This document shows, piece after piece, positions 44,220 through 52,134 of a stretch of DNA of 64,000 nucleotides (position 1 is its first letter; each line of letters opens with the position of its first letter). The notes beneath the pieces were generated by a model that worked only from the letters and a program-made list of their open reading frames with translations, searched no databases and was not told where the DNA came from. The stretch is from Pseudomonas sp. HN11 (lineage in GTDB: Bacteria > Pseudomonadota > Gammaproteobacteria > Pseudomonadales > Pseudomonadaceae), in NCBI RefSeq assembly GCF_021390155.1, contig NZ_CP089985.1:2367001-2431000 (forward strand). Reading direction: 5' to 3'. The position numbers were made by a program, and so were the translations under genes.

Positions 44220-45179
44220 ATGAAAGCACTGCAATTTTCCGCCACCGGCGACCTTGCCGCCCTTAGCATTGTTGACGTTGCCGCCCCAGTGCCGGCCACC
44301 GGTGAAGTACTGGTACGGATCAAGGCGGCCGGTCTTAACCCCAGCGATGTCAAAAACGTGCTTGGTCGTTTCCCCTACACCACCTTGCCCCGCATCCCCG
44401 GCCGTGATTTTGCCGGGGTGGTGGTGGAAGGCCCACCGGAACTGGTGGGCCAGGACGTCTGGGGTACTGGCCGCGACCTGGGCTTTTTTGCCGATGGCGC
44501 CCACGCCCAGTACCTCACCGTGTCCGCCAAGGGCGTAGCGCGTAAGCCCTGCTATCTGGACTTTGCCCAGGCCGCCAGCCTCGGAGTGCCGTATACCACC
44601 GCCTGGGATGCCCTAGAGCGCAGCGGCGTGACCAAAGGCACGCGCTTGGTGGTGGTGGGTGCCAACGGCGCCGTGGGCAGCGCGGCCTTGGCCCTGGCGA
44701 AAATCCGTGGCGCCCAGGTGCTGGCCGCCGTACGTCGCCCGGAGCAGGTCGACGTATTGCAGAAGCAAGGTTTCGAGGCGATTGCCTTGGGCAAGTCGGA
44801 AGAACTCGGTGTGCAGGTGAATGCGGTGTTCAAGGGCGGTGCGGATGTGATCTTCGACACCACCGGCTTTTGGCTACCAGCTGCTGTCGCGGGTCTGGCG
44901 CCATTCGGTCGTATCGCGATCATTGCGGCACCGGTAGACGGCCATGTGCAGCTACCGGCCCTGGCTTTATACCGCAAGGGCGGCTCGGTGGTGGGGATCA
45001 ATTCGTTGCTCTATAACTGCGAGCAGTGCGCGGCGATGCTGGAGCAGTTCGGACGTTTCTTTGATGAAGGCTTGCTGCCGTTGCCCACCGGCCTGCGTGA
45101 AGTAGCGCTGGTCGATGGGGTGCAGTGCTATGAAGAGGTGAATCAAGGCAGCGCAGACAAAATCGTCTTCCTGCCTTGA
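44220..45179 (+). CDS. Zinc-free medium-chain dehydrogenase (quinone oxidoreductase-like)
   Basis: This 319-aa protein is in the medium-chain dehydrogenase/reductase superfamily. It has an N-terminal GroES-like domain (GEVLVRIKAAGLNPSDVKN, IPGRDFAGVVV) and a Rossmann domain (VVVGANGAVGSAALALAK), and lacks the structural-zinc Cys cluster. It is probably an NADPH-dependent quinone or enone reductase. ATG 44220 is preferred over a TTG two codons upstream. It is downstream of XapX and the AraC-type regulator. Confidence 0.88.
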   Translation: MKALQFSATGDLAALSIVDVAAPVPATGEVLVRIKAAGLNPSDVKNVLGRFPYTTLPRIPGRDFAGVVVEGPPELVGQDVWGTGRDLGFFADGAHAQYLTVSAKGVARKPCYLDFAQAASLGVPYTTAWDALERSGVTKGTRLVVVGANGAVGSAALALAKIRGAQVLAAVRRPEQVDVLQKQGFEAIALGKSEELGVQVNAVFKGGADVIFDTTGFWLPAAVAGLAPFGRIAIIAAPVDGHVQLPALALYRKGGSVVGINSLLYNCEQCAAMLEQFGRFFDEGLLPLPTGLREVALVDGVQCYEEVNQGSADKIVFLP

Positions 45180-45188
45180 TCCCGGCGG

Positions 45189-46214
45189 TCAGGCTTCTGG
45201 AACACCTTTCTCCCAGGCCGACCAGTTCTTGAGAATCGCCTGTACCAGCGGGTTGCCCGTGCGGTACAGGTTTTCCAGTGCCGGCACGAAGCCGCCTTGA
45301 TCGGCGTATTTCAACAGGTTGTCCACTTCGCTGTAGCCAGGGTACGGACGGTCGAAGTCCGAGCCTGCACGCACTACCGCCAAGCGCTGGATATCCACGA
45401 GACCTTCGCGGCTGGCGCGCAGCAACGCTTCGTAGGTGGAGTTGTCTTCCTGCTGGGTGGTGCAGTATTCACCTTTGTTATCGGTGAGCAATTTGGTCCA
45501 GACCTCGGCGCGTTCGCTCAGGCGTGTGCCGGAGAACCAGGTGTTGCCCGCCAAGGTGTCGCAGCGGGTGACTCGCGGCGGTTGATTGGCCGGGGCGGCG
45601 GGGTAGTGTTTACGCCAGGCCGCGGATTCCTTGCTTTCTGTCAGCTCCACTTTCTGCGACAAGGCAAACGCCTTGGCCTGTAACTTGGGGTTCAGCTCAA
45701 ACACCTCTGTTTTGTAGTCCAGCGGAGGTTTTTCGTTGGGACCCTTGGTGTTGATGCCGATATAACCCGTCGGCCAATCCTTGGGGGCGTCCCGCGAGTC
45801 CAGCTCCCACTGGGTGCCGAATTCCACCAGATAGTGCGCCCAGGCGGCGGTGCCGATAGTGCCGTGTTTGGGGCTGATACCCGCGATGCCGGCGATCAGG
45901 AAGTAGCTCTGACGCAAGTCGAATTTGGGCGACAATGCCAAGGCGAGGGTGGATGCGGCAGCGTTGGTCTGGCCCATGCCGGTGACCAACAGGCACACGT
46001 CCTGGGTGTTGCAGCGGATCACCGGGTATTCGGCGGACAGCCCCGGTACGCGCACTTCCTGCTTGAGCTGCAGGCGATCGACCCAGGTTTGCGCCTCGGG
46101 GGCAAACATGGTGATCAGCATCACTTTGGGTTTGATCGGTGCGGTATCAGCCAGCACCGTGTGGGGCAACAGCGCCAGGCTGACAGCCATGGAGAGACGG
46201 GTAAATGCATTCAT
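45189..46214 (-). CDS. Purine nucleoside permease (NUP) family protein
   Basis: This 341-aa protein has a signal peptide (TRLSMAVSLALLPHTVLA) and a NUP-family domain related to nucleoside phosphorylases (LLVTGMGQTNAAASTLALAL, FLIAGIAGISPKHGTIG, VVRAGSDFDRPYPG). Fungal NUP proteins are named as permeases, but the secreted bacterial forms look more like periplasmic nucleoside-binding or cleaving proteins. It lies 14 nt downstream of tsx in the same operon, which supports a role in nucleoside use. Confidence 0.9.
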   Translation of the reverse strand: MNAFTRLSMAVSLALLPHTVLADTAPIKPKVMLITMFAPEAQTWVDRLQLKQEVRVPGLSAEYPVIRCNTQDVCLLVTGMGQTNAAASTLALALSPKFDLRQSYFLIAGIAGISPKHGTIGTAAWAHYLVEFGTQWELDSRDAPKDWPTGYIGINTKGPNEKPPLDYKTEVFELNPKLQAKAFALSQKVELTESKESAAWRKHYPAAPANQPPRVTRCDTLAGNTWFSGTRLSERAEVWTKLLTDNKGEYCTTQQEDNSTYEALLRASREGLVDIQRLAVVRAGSDFDRPYPGYSEVDNLLKYADQGGFVPALENLYRTGNPLVQAILKNWSAWEKGVPEA

Positions 46215-46228
46215 CTAAAGCTCCTCTA

Positions 46229-47176
46229 TCAGAATTGGTAACCCACGCCGGCGTAGTAACCCCAGCCGTCGGAGCGGGCACGGAAGTTGCCTTCGCCGAA
46301 GTTCAACTCGCTGCCGTCCTCCCAGTTGCCGCCGTTATGGAAGTAACGACCGACCAGGGTGAAGCGCAGATGGGTAAACGAATACAACAGCACATTGGTT
46401 GCGACCAGGGAGTTGGCAGTACGCGCCGGGTTGTCCTTGTGCAGGTCGGAGCCGAAATCGTAGTTGGTAAAGCCGATGTAGGTCAGTGAGGCGCCGTTAT
46501 CAAACTTGCCGATGGGCACGATGTACTTCATTTGCGCGCGGTAGCCGTCCCATGAGTATTCATTGCTGGCGCCGTAGTTTTCCCATTGGTAGCGCCCGTA
46601 GAAATTGGCCGACAGGTTCACCCGCGAATGGGTGTCGATGTCGGTGCCGAGACCGCTGTACAGGGTGTTGGCGCGGTTTTCCTTGCGGCTGCCATGGTCG
46701 TAGATCCAGTCGAACGCCACGTACCATTCCTTGAACGGCCCGATGGCCAGGCTGCGGCCCGCCAGGTAGTCGATGGAGATACGTGGCTCATGTTCCATGA
46801 ACACCGGCGAGCCATGGTCCCAAACGCCTTTGTCATTACTGTTACCGATGGTGAGGATCTTCGGCACGTCAATGTAGCCGTATAACTCAAAAGGCCCCTT
46901 GCGCCCGAAGTACTCGTATTCCAGGTAGACATCATCCTGTGGCTTGGGGCCGAAGCTGATGTCTTTGCTGCCGATCAATGTCAGGTCCTGGTTGAACCAT
47001 TCCGACAGGTACGCGCCTTTTTTTGCCGGGCTGGCTTCCGGGCTGAGGGTTTCGCCCTGTGCTGAGTCATCGAGTGGTTTTTCCTGCGCCAAAATGGGGG
47101 CGCTGAGTACTCCCGTAACGGCGGCCAGTAGCAAGGAAACACCAAAGGAGGCTGGACGCCTTGAGGTGGGGTGCAT
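46229..47176 (-). CDS. tsx: Tsx-like nucleoside-specific outer-membrane channel
   Basis: This 315-aa protein has a signal peptide (VSLLLAAVTGVLSAPILA) followed by a 12-strand-type barrel ending in Phe (YYAGVGYQF). Typical Tsx segments are seen (YLEYEYFGRKGPFELYGYID, FMEHEPRISID, WYVAFDWIYDHG). Tsx lets nucleosides and deoxynucleosides cross the outer membrane. It is the first gene of the tsx-NUP operon, with a PurR-like operator 75 nt upstream. Confidence 0.94.
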   Translation of the reverse strand: MHPTSRRPASFGVSLLLAAVTGVLSAPILAQEKPLDDSAQGETLSPEASPAKKGAYLSEWFNQDLTLIGSKDISFGPKPQDDVYLEYEYFGRKGPFELYGYIDVPKILTIGNSNDKGVWDHGSPVFMEHEPRISIDYLAGRSLAIGPFKEWYVAFDWIYDHGSRKENRANTLYSGLGTDIDTHSRVNLSANFYGRYQWENYGASNEYSWDGYRAQMKYIVPIGKFDNGASLTYIGFTNYDFGSDLHKDNPARTANSLVATNVLLYSFTHLRFTLVGRYFHNGGNWEDGSELNFGEGNFRARSDGWGYYAGVGYQF

Positions 47177-47248
47177 TGAAAATCCCTATTCGTACGCGGT
47201 TTGGACCCGATTCTTCGGGTAGAGGTGAACTGGGTTGCCAAGTTCATA

Positions 47249-47264
47249 CCGCAAACGTTTGCAC
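47249..47264 (-). promoter_or_regulatory. PurR/LacI-type operator upstream of tsx
   Basis: The 12-bp perfect palindrome GCAAACGTTTGC (47251-47262) is the core of the PurR/LacI-family consensus. It lies about 75 nt before the tsx start. No LacI-family gene is in the window, so the regulator acts from elsewhere. Confidence 0.6.
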
Positions 47265-47331
47265 AGGCTGTACCAAGTTTGCTCAATAGGTTGATCAATT
47301 TGAGAAAAACTGGATTTAGTCGACCTTTTGG

Positions 47332-48270
47332 TCAGAATTGACTGGGTGTCATTTTTTCAATGCGTTGGAACAGATTCATTGCAGTTTCCCGCCGATAGTC
47401 ACTTGGCGTCTGGTGCATTTCGATACGAAAGTGTCGATTGAAATTGGACAGGTTGGCGTAGCCCACTTCAAAACAGATGTCCGCCACTGACATCTCGCTT
47501 TGCAACAATAGCCGGCAGGCGCGCTGCACGCGGAACTTGCGTACCAGGTCGATAAAACCATGGCCGGTGTTGCGCTTGAAGAAACGCGAGAAGCCCGGTT
47601 CGCTCATCTCCAATTGCTGCGCGATTACCGACAGGCGCACATCGCCAGTCAGCTCGCGCATCAGATAGTCGAACGCCTTGTTGATGCGTTCGGCGCTGCG
47701 TGCGTCCAGCGTCGGCGCATAGCAGGGGCTGGCCAGGGCCTTGACCTGTTGCGTCGGGGCGTTTTTCAGGGTGTCGAGCAGTTGCAGGAACAGGATAAGG
47801 CGTTGCAAGCCGTGGGCGGTGCCGATGGCCTCCATCAAGCGCGCAGCCTGAAACGCGATGTCGCCGGTGAATTCCAACCCGCGCCGGGCATGTTCGAACA
47901 GCGGTTGCAGGTCGCCGAGTTCCGGCAGGGTCTTGCGCAGGGCGAGAAGGGCGGCACCGTCGAATTGCAGTACCACGTCGCGGCCGGTCAGGTAGTCGCC
48001 GGGCGCCAGCTCGCCGATCCAGTCGTGGGGCAAGTCGGGGCCGATGAGGGCCACATGCCCGGCACTGAACGCACCGATGTAGTCGCCCGCCACCAGTTTG
48101 CCGCTGCCTTGGCGGATCAGGTGGATTTCAAATTCGGGATGGTAGTTCCAGCGGGCCAGGTCGTAGGGGTAGTCGTGTTCGAACCAGCGGAAGCAGTGGT
48201 CCGGCTCGGGCAGGATCACTTCGAGTTCGGCGGGGCGGTGCTCGAACAGCTTGGCGCGGCTGATGGGCAT
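47332..48270 (-). CDS. mtlR: AraC-family activator of the mannitol locus (MtlR-like)
   Basis: This 312-aa protein has an N-terminal cupin (YHPEFEIHLIRQGSGKLVAGD, LIGPDLPHDWIGE) and a C-terminal AraC domain (LSVIAQQLEMSEPGFSRFFKR, SVADICFEVGYANLSNFNRHF). It lies divergently upstream of the polyol-binding protein gene, the place and size of MtlR, the mannitol/sorbitol/arabitol-responsive activator of P. fluorescens. Its likely operator is the inverted repeat at 48352-48397. Confidence 0.82.
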   Translation of the reverse strand: MPISRAKLFEHRPAELEVILPEPDHCFRWFEHDYPYDLARWNYHPEFEIHLIRQGSGKLVAGDYIGAFSAGHVALIGPDLPHDWIGELAPGDYLTGRDVVLQFDGAALLALRKTLPELGDLQPLFEHARRGLEFTGDIAFQAARLMEAIGTAHGLQRLILFLQLLDTLKNAPTQQVKALASPCYAPTLDARSAERINKAFDYLMRELTGDVRLSVIAQQLEMSEPGFSRFFKRNTGHGFIDLVRKFRVQRACRLLLQSEMSVADICFEVGYANLSNFNRHFRIEMHQTPSDYRRETAMNLFQRIEKMTPSQF

Positions 48271-48351
48271 GGCGGGGAGTCTTATAATGCTTGGAATCGC
48301 TCCAAAATACGCGCCCCGGTCATGGGCGCGCTACCCCTGGTTTCGCCTGGC

Positions 48352-48397
48352 ACTGGTACTTTTTTAACGTTCACTCCAAGGTTAAAAAAGTACCAGT
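48352..48397. promoter_or_regulatory. 17-bp inverted repeat in the mtlR-mtlE intergenic region
   Basis: ACTGGTACTTTTTTAAC (48352-48368) and its exact inverted copy (48381-48397) are separated by 12 nt. It lies about 85 nt before the mtlE start, a suitable place for activator binding. It could also act as a hairpin in RNA. Confidence 0.55.
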
Positions 48398-48481
48398 CCC
48401 CCATCCTCCATGCGTTTGTGGGGGCTTTGCCAAGCTGCTGTAATCGGCCCTCAACAAAAAAAACAACAGGTAGAAACCGCT

Positions 48482-49792
48482 ATGTCCAAGCTCCCGCAAG
48501 CGTTGTTCCTGCTTTCCGGCCTGGCGCTGGCCATGCCCAGCCACGCCGCCGACATCGTGACCATCGCCACGGTCAACAACAGCGACATGATCCGCATGCA
48601 ACGCCTGTCCAAGGTATTCGAAGAGCAGCACCCGGACATCAAGCTCAACTGGGTGGTGCTGGAAGAAAACGTGCTGCGCCAGCGCCTCACCACCGATATC
48701 GCCACTCAGGGCGGGCAGTTCGATGTGCTGACCATCGGCACCTATGAAACCCCACTCTGGGGCGCCAAGCACTGGCTGGAACCCTTGACCCAGCTGTCGG
48801 CCGATTATGACGCCGACGATATCTTCCCTTCGGTGCGCCAGGGCCTGTCGGTCAACAACACCCTGTATGCTTTGCCGTTCTACGGCGAAAGCACCGTCAC
48901 CTACTATCGCACTGACTTGTTCAAGCAGGCCGGGTTGAGCATGCCCGCCCATCCTACCTGGAGCCAACTCGGCGAGTTCGCCGCCAAGCTCACCGACAAG
49001 GATAAGGGCCAATACGGCATGTGCCTGCGCGGCAAGGCCGGTTGGGGCGAGAACATCGCCTTGCTGAGCACCATGGCCAACGCCTTTGGTGCACGCTGGT
49101 TCGACGAACAGTGGAAACCTGAACTGACCAGCCCCGAGTGGACGGCGGCCGCCAACTTCTACGTCAACACCCTCAAGCAATACGGCCCGCCGGGTGTGTC
49201 CAGCAACGGCTTCAACGAGACCCTGGCGCTGTTCAACAGTGGCAAATGCGCGATCTGGGTCGATGCCAGCGTCGCCGGCTCCTTCACCACCGACAAGAGC
49301 CAGAGCAAGGTCGCCGACAGCGTTGGTTTCGCCGCCGCGCCTACCGAAGTCACCGATAAAGGTTCTTCGTGGCTGTATGCCTGGTCCCTGGCGATCCCGG
49401 CTACGTCCAAGCACAAGGACGCTGCCAAGGCCTTCATTAGTTGGGCGACGTCCAAGGAGTACATCCAGTTGGTCGCTGATAAAGAAGGCATCACCAACGT
49501 ACCGCCGGGAACCCGACAATCTACCTACAGCGAGGCGTACTTGAAGGCTGCCCCGTTCGCCCAGGTGACCCTGGAAATGATGAAGCACGCCGACCCCGCG
49601 CACCCTTCAGCCAAGCCAGTGCCATACGTGGGGATCCAGTACGTGACCATTCCCGAGTTCCAGGCCATTGGCACCTCGGTTGGCAAGCTGTTTTCGGCGG
49701 CGCTGACCGGTGGCATGTCGGTTGACCAGGCCTTGCTGCAAGCCCAGTCCACCACCGAGCGCGAAATGAAACGCGCCGGCTACCCGAAATAA
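48482..49792 (+). CDS. mtlE: Polyol (mannitol/sorbitol) ABC transporter substrate-binding protein
   Basis: This 436-aa periplasmic binding protein has a signal peptide (LPQALFLLSGLALAMPSHA) and a family-1 sugar-binding fold (ADIVTIATVNNSDMIRMQRL, FDVLTIGTYETPLWG, FYGESTVTYYRTDLFKQAGL). It closely fits MtlE/SmoE proteins that deliver mannitol, sorbitol or arabitol. In the usual Pseudomonas operon, permeases mtlF and mtlG and ATPase mtlK follow. Here the next gene, 18 nt on, is a dehydrogenase and none of these is found, so the protein has no cognate membrane unit in the window. Confidence 0.88.
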   Translation: MSKLPQALFLLSGLALAMPSHAADIVTIATVNNSDMIRMQRLSKVFEEQHPDIKLNWVVLEENVLRQRLTTDIATQGGQFDVLTIGTYETPLWGAKHWLEPLTQLSADYDADDIFPSVRQGLSVNNTLYALPFYGESTVTYYRTDLFKQAGLSMPAHPTWSQLGEFAAKLTDKDKGQYGMCLRGKAGWGENIALLSTMANAFGARWFDEQWKPELTSPEWTAAANFYVNTLKQYGPPGVSSNGFNETLALFNSGKCAIWVDASVAGSFTTDKSQSKVADSVGFAAAPTEVTDKGSSWLYAWSLAIPATSKHKDAAKAFISWATSKEYIQLVADKEGITNVPPGTRQSTYSEAYLKAAPFAQVTLEMMKHADPAHPSAKPVPYVGIQYVTIPEFQAIGTSVGKLFSAALTGGMSVDQALLQAQSTTEREMKRAGYPK

Positions 49793-49810
49793 CTTCGACA
49801 GGACCTTTTC

Positions 49811-50584
49811 ATGAAACGACTTGAAGGCAAGAGCGCGCTGATCACCGGATCGGCGCGTGGCATCGGCCGCGCCTTTGCCCAGGCCTACATTGCCGAAGGC
49901 GCCACCGTGGCCATCGCCGACATCAACCTGCAACGCGCCCAGGTCACGGCCGCTGAACTGGGCCCACAGGCCTATGCCGTCGCCATGGATGTCACCGACC
50001 AGGCCTCCATCGACGGCGCGATTGCCGCCGTAGTGGCCCAGGCGGGCAAGCTGGATATCCTCATCAACAATGCCGCGCTGTTCGATCTGGCACCCATCGT
50101 CGATATCACCCGCGACAGCTATGAACGGCTGTTCTCGATCAACGTCGCCGGCACGCTGTTCACCCTGCAGGCCGCCGCGCGGCAGATGATCAGCCAGGGC
50201 CACGGCGGCAAGATCATCAACATGGCCAGCCAGGCCGGGCGCCGTGGCGAGCCGTTGGTGGCGATCTACTGCGCGACCAAGGCGGCGGTGATCAGCCTGA
50301 CGCAATCGGCTGGGTTGAACCTGATCAAGCAAGGGATCAACGTCAACGCCATCGCACCGGGTGTGGTGGATGGCGAGCATTGGGATGGGGTGGATGCGTT
50401 GTTTGCCAAACATGAAGGATTGGCGCCTGGCGAGAAGAAAAAGCGGGTAGGGGACGAGGTGCCGTTTGGGCGAATGGGTACGGCGGAGGATTTGACCGGG
50501 ATGGCTATATTCCTCGCCTCAAAGGACGCCGATTATGTGGTGGCCCAGACCTACAACGTCGATGGCGGCAACTGGATGAACTAG
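49811..50584 (+). CDS. Short-chain dehydrogenase, L-iditol/sorbitol 2-dehydrogenase-like
   Basis: This 257-aa SDR has a Rossmann motif (TGSARGIG, residues 11-18), NNA, the active-site Ser in NMASQAG and YxxxK in YCATKAAV. It resembles SmoS/PolS sorbitol dehydrogenases (FDLAPIVDITRDSYERLFSI, VVDGEHWDGVDALFA), which oxidise D-sorbitol to D-fructose or galactitol to tagatose with NAD+. It follows the binding-protein gene and is the last gene of this reduced operon; no polyol kinase or long-chain mannitol dehydrogenase follows. Confidence 0.88.
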   Translation: MKRLEGKSALITGSARGIGRAFAQAYIAEGATVAIADINLQRAQVTAAELGPQAYAVAMDVTDQASIDGAIAAVVAQAGKLDILINNAALFDLAPIVDITRDSYERLFSINVAGTLFTLQAAARQMISQGHGGKIINMASQAGRRGEPLVAIYCATKAAVISLTQSAGLNLIKQGINVNAIAPGVVDGEHWDGVDALFAKHEGLAPGEKKKRVGDEVPFGRMGTAEDLTGMAIFLASKDADYVVAQTYNVDGGNWMN

Positions 50585-50635
50585 AGCCCTACATCAATCA
50601 CAAAATGTGTGAGCTTCGGCGCTCTTCAAATCGCG

Positions 50636-51328
50636 TTACTCGGCAAAACTGCGGTCGAAGAAGTAGATTTCTCCAGGTCTGAGAACCGCCACCGTCGCCT
50701 GGGGCCTGCCACCCTCACCATTCTTCTTGCGCCCCGTTTCACGCAAATACCCCGCCTCCGTCAGCTTCAGCAAGCGCTGACGGATACTGGTCTTCAACAC
50801 CGGCCGCGCCAGCACCAGGGAAAAGATCGTGGTTGCCTCCGGCGCGCTGAACTCATCGCCCAGGAACATCAGCGGCAAGCTGCTGTACAGCGACTTGGAG
50901 AACAAGCGTTCCTGCACGGCGGCCACGATGCTGTTGTGATCGAACGGCAGCTTGATGCTGCCATCCGCGACCCCCGCCAGTGAAAACCAGGCTTGATGCT
51001 CACCCAGCTCTACCTCATCCGCCACGATCGCCAGGTAGTACGTGGACGACGACCAGCAACGCGGATCACGAAACGCATCCCCCACTGTGCCCACTTGTTC
51101 GCACCAGACCAGCTCAACACCCACCTTGTCACTCGCGCGCAAGCGCTCCACCGCATCCTTGAGGCTCAGATCTTGCACTCCGCCATTCACCACCATCCCC
51201 GGTAGCGCCCAGTGCCCGGCGAAGGGCTCGGCGTCGCGTTTGTTCAGCAGCAATTTCAGTTCCCCGGAGGCGCGGCAATAAAATAATACGCACAGGTCGA
51301 CGGTGTGGAGGTAGGGGCTCAGGGGCAT
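50636..51328 (-). CDS. nrtR: NrtR-type NUDIX transcriptional regulator of NAD metabolism
   Basis: This 230-aa protein has an N-terminal NUDIX-like domain (LLLNKRDAEPFAGHWALPGM) in which the catalytic NUDIX box is degenerate (SLKDAVERLRASDKVG lacks the REEL..E core), and a C-terminal winged helix (RPVLKTSIRQRLLKLTEAGYL). This is the NrtR layout: an ADP-ribose-sensing repressor of NAD synthesis genes. It diverges from pncA-pncB-nadE across 147 bp containing a palindrome at 51429-51449. AAGGACG precedes the ATG. Confidence 0.9.
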   Translation of the reverse strand: MPLSPYLHTVDLCVLFYCRASGELKLLLNKRDAEPFAGHWALPGMVVNGGVQDLSLKDAVERLRASDKVGVELVWCEQVGTVGDAFRDPRCWSSSTYYLAIVADEVELGEHQAWFSLAGVADGSIKLPFDHNSIVAAVQERLFSKSLYSSLPLMFLGDEFSAPEATTIFSLVLARPVLKTSIRQRLLKLTEAGYLRETGRKKNGEGGRPQATVAVLRPGEIYFFDRSFAE

Positions 51329-51428
51329 GTTGACGTCCTTCTAAACAGCGATGGCGCACAGTCTAACCAATCGAGCAGATATGTCATGGACTTGCTTCAG
51401 GATAGATAACCAAATGTTTCTTGCAATG

Positions 51429-51449
51429 AAAGTACATGACGTGTACTTT
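51429..51449. promoter_or_regulatory. Probable NrtR operator
   Basis: A 21-bp palindrome, AAAGTACA-TGACG-TGTACTTT, lies in the divergent nrtR-pncA intergenic region, 26 nt before the pncA start. Its symmetry and position fit an operator for the dimeric NrtR repressor. Confidence 0.6.
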
Positions 51450-51475
51450 TGTTTCCAGGCCACAGGAGAACCACC

Positions 51476-52123
51476 ATGACCCTCTCGAAATCCGCCATCG
51501 CTTCATTCGACGTCGATGCACAAAAGAGCTTCACGCCACTGTGCCCCCATGAATTGCCTGTGGCCGGCGGTGACCAGATCGGTGCCGAGCTCAACTACAT
51601 GGCCAGCCTCGCCGGCCATCGCGTTGGCAGCAAAGACGCCCACACCCCGCACGCCCCTTGGGTGGTCTCGCAGCACAGCGAAATGCTGCAGCCCACCGGC
51701 CTGGCCCATGCCGATGTGACCTGGGTGAGCCATTGCGTACCGGGCACCGAGGGTTTCACTTTGCTCGATGAGTTGCCTACACCTTATGACTACGATTACT
51801 TCATCTGGAAAGGTGTCGAACCCGACCTGCACCCTTACGGCGCCTGCTACCACGACCTGCACGACAAACTGTCCACCGGCGTGATCGAGTTCCTGAAGGC
51901 CCAAGGCGTGACCCGCGTGATCGTCGGCGGCCTGGCGCTGGACTACTGTGTCAAGACCACCGCATTGCAACTACTCAAGGCCGGCCTGGAAGTGATCCTG
52001 CATCTGCCGGCGTGCCGAGGCATTACAGAGGCGGGCGGTTTACAGGCGGTCAACGAATTGCTCAAGGCCGGTGCCGTCATCAGCAGCACCCGCGAAGAAC
52101 TGGCAGCACAGGCCACGCGTTAA
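51476..52123 (+). CDS. pncA: Nicotinamidase
   Basis: This 215-aa enzyme of the isochorismatase-like fold hydrolyses nicotinamide to nicotinate. The triad is readable: Asp14 (FDVDAQKSF), Lys112 (FIWKGVEPD) and Cys158 (LDYCVKTTA). Metal-binding residues lie near KDAHTPHAP. ATG 51476 with AGGAGA is preferred over an upstream in-frame ATG at 51449 that overlaps the palindrome. It is the first gene of the NAD salvage operon; the gap to pncB is 11 nt. Confidence 0.93.
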   Translation: MTLSKSAIASFDVDAQKSFTPLCPHELPVAGGDQIGAELNYMASLAGHRVGSKDAHTPHAPWVVSQHSEMLQPTGLAHADVTWVSHCVPGTEGFTLLDELPTPYDYDYFIWKGVEPDLHPYGACYHDLHDKLSTGVIEFLKAQGVTRVIVGGLALDYCVKTTALQLLKAGLEVILHLPACRGITEAGGLQAVNELLKAGAVISSTREELAAQATR

Positions 52124-52134
52124 GGAGACACACC

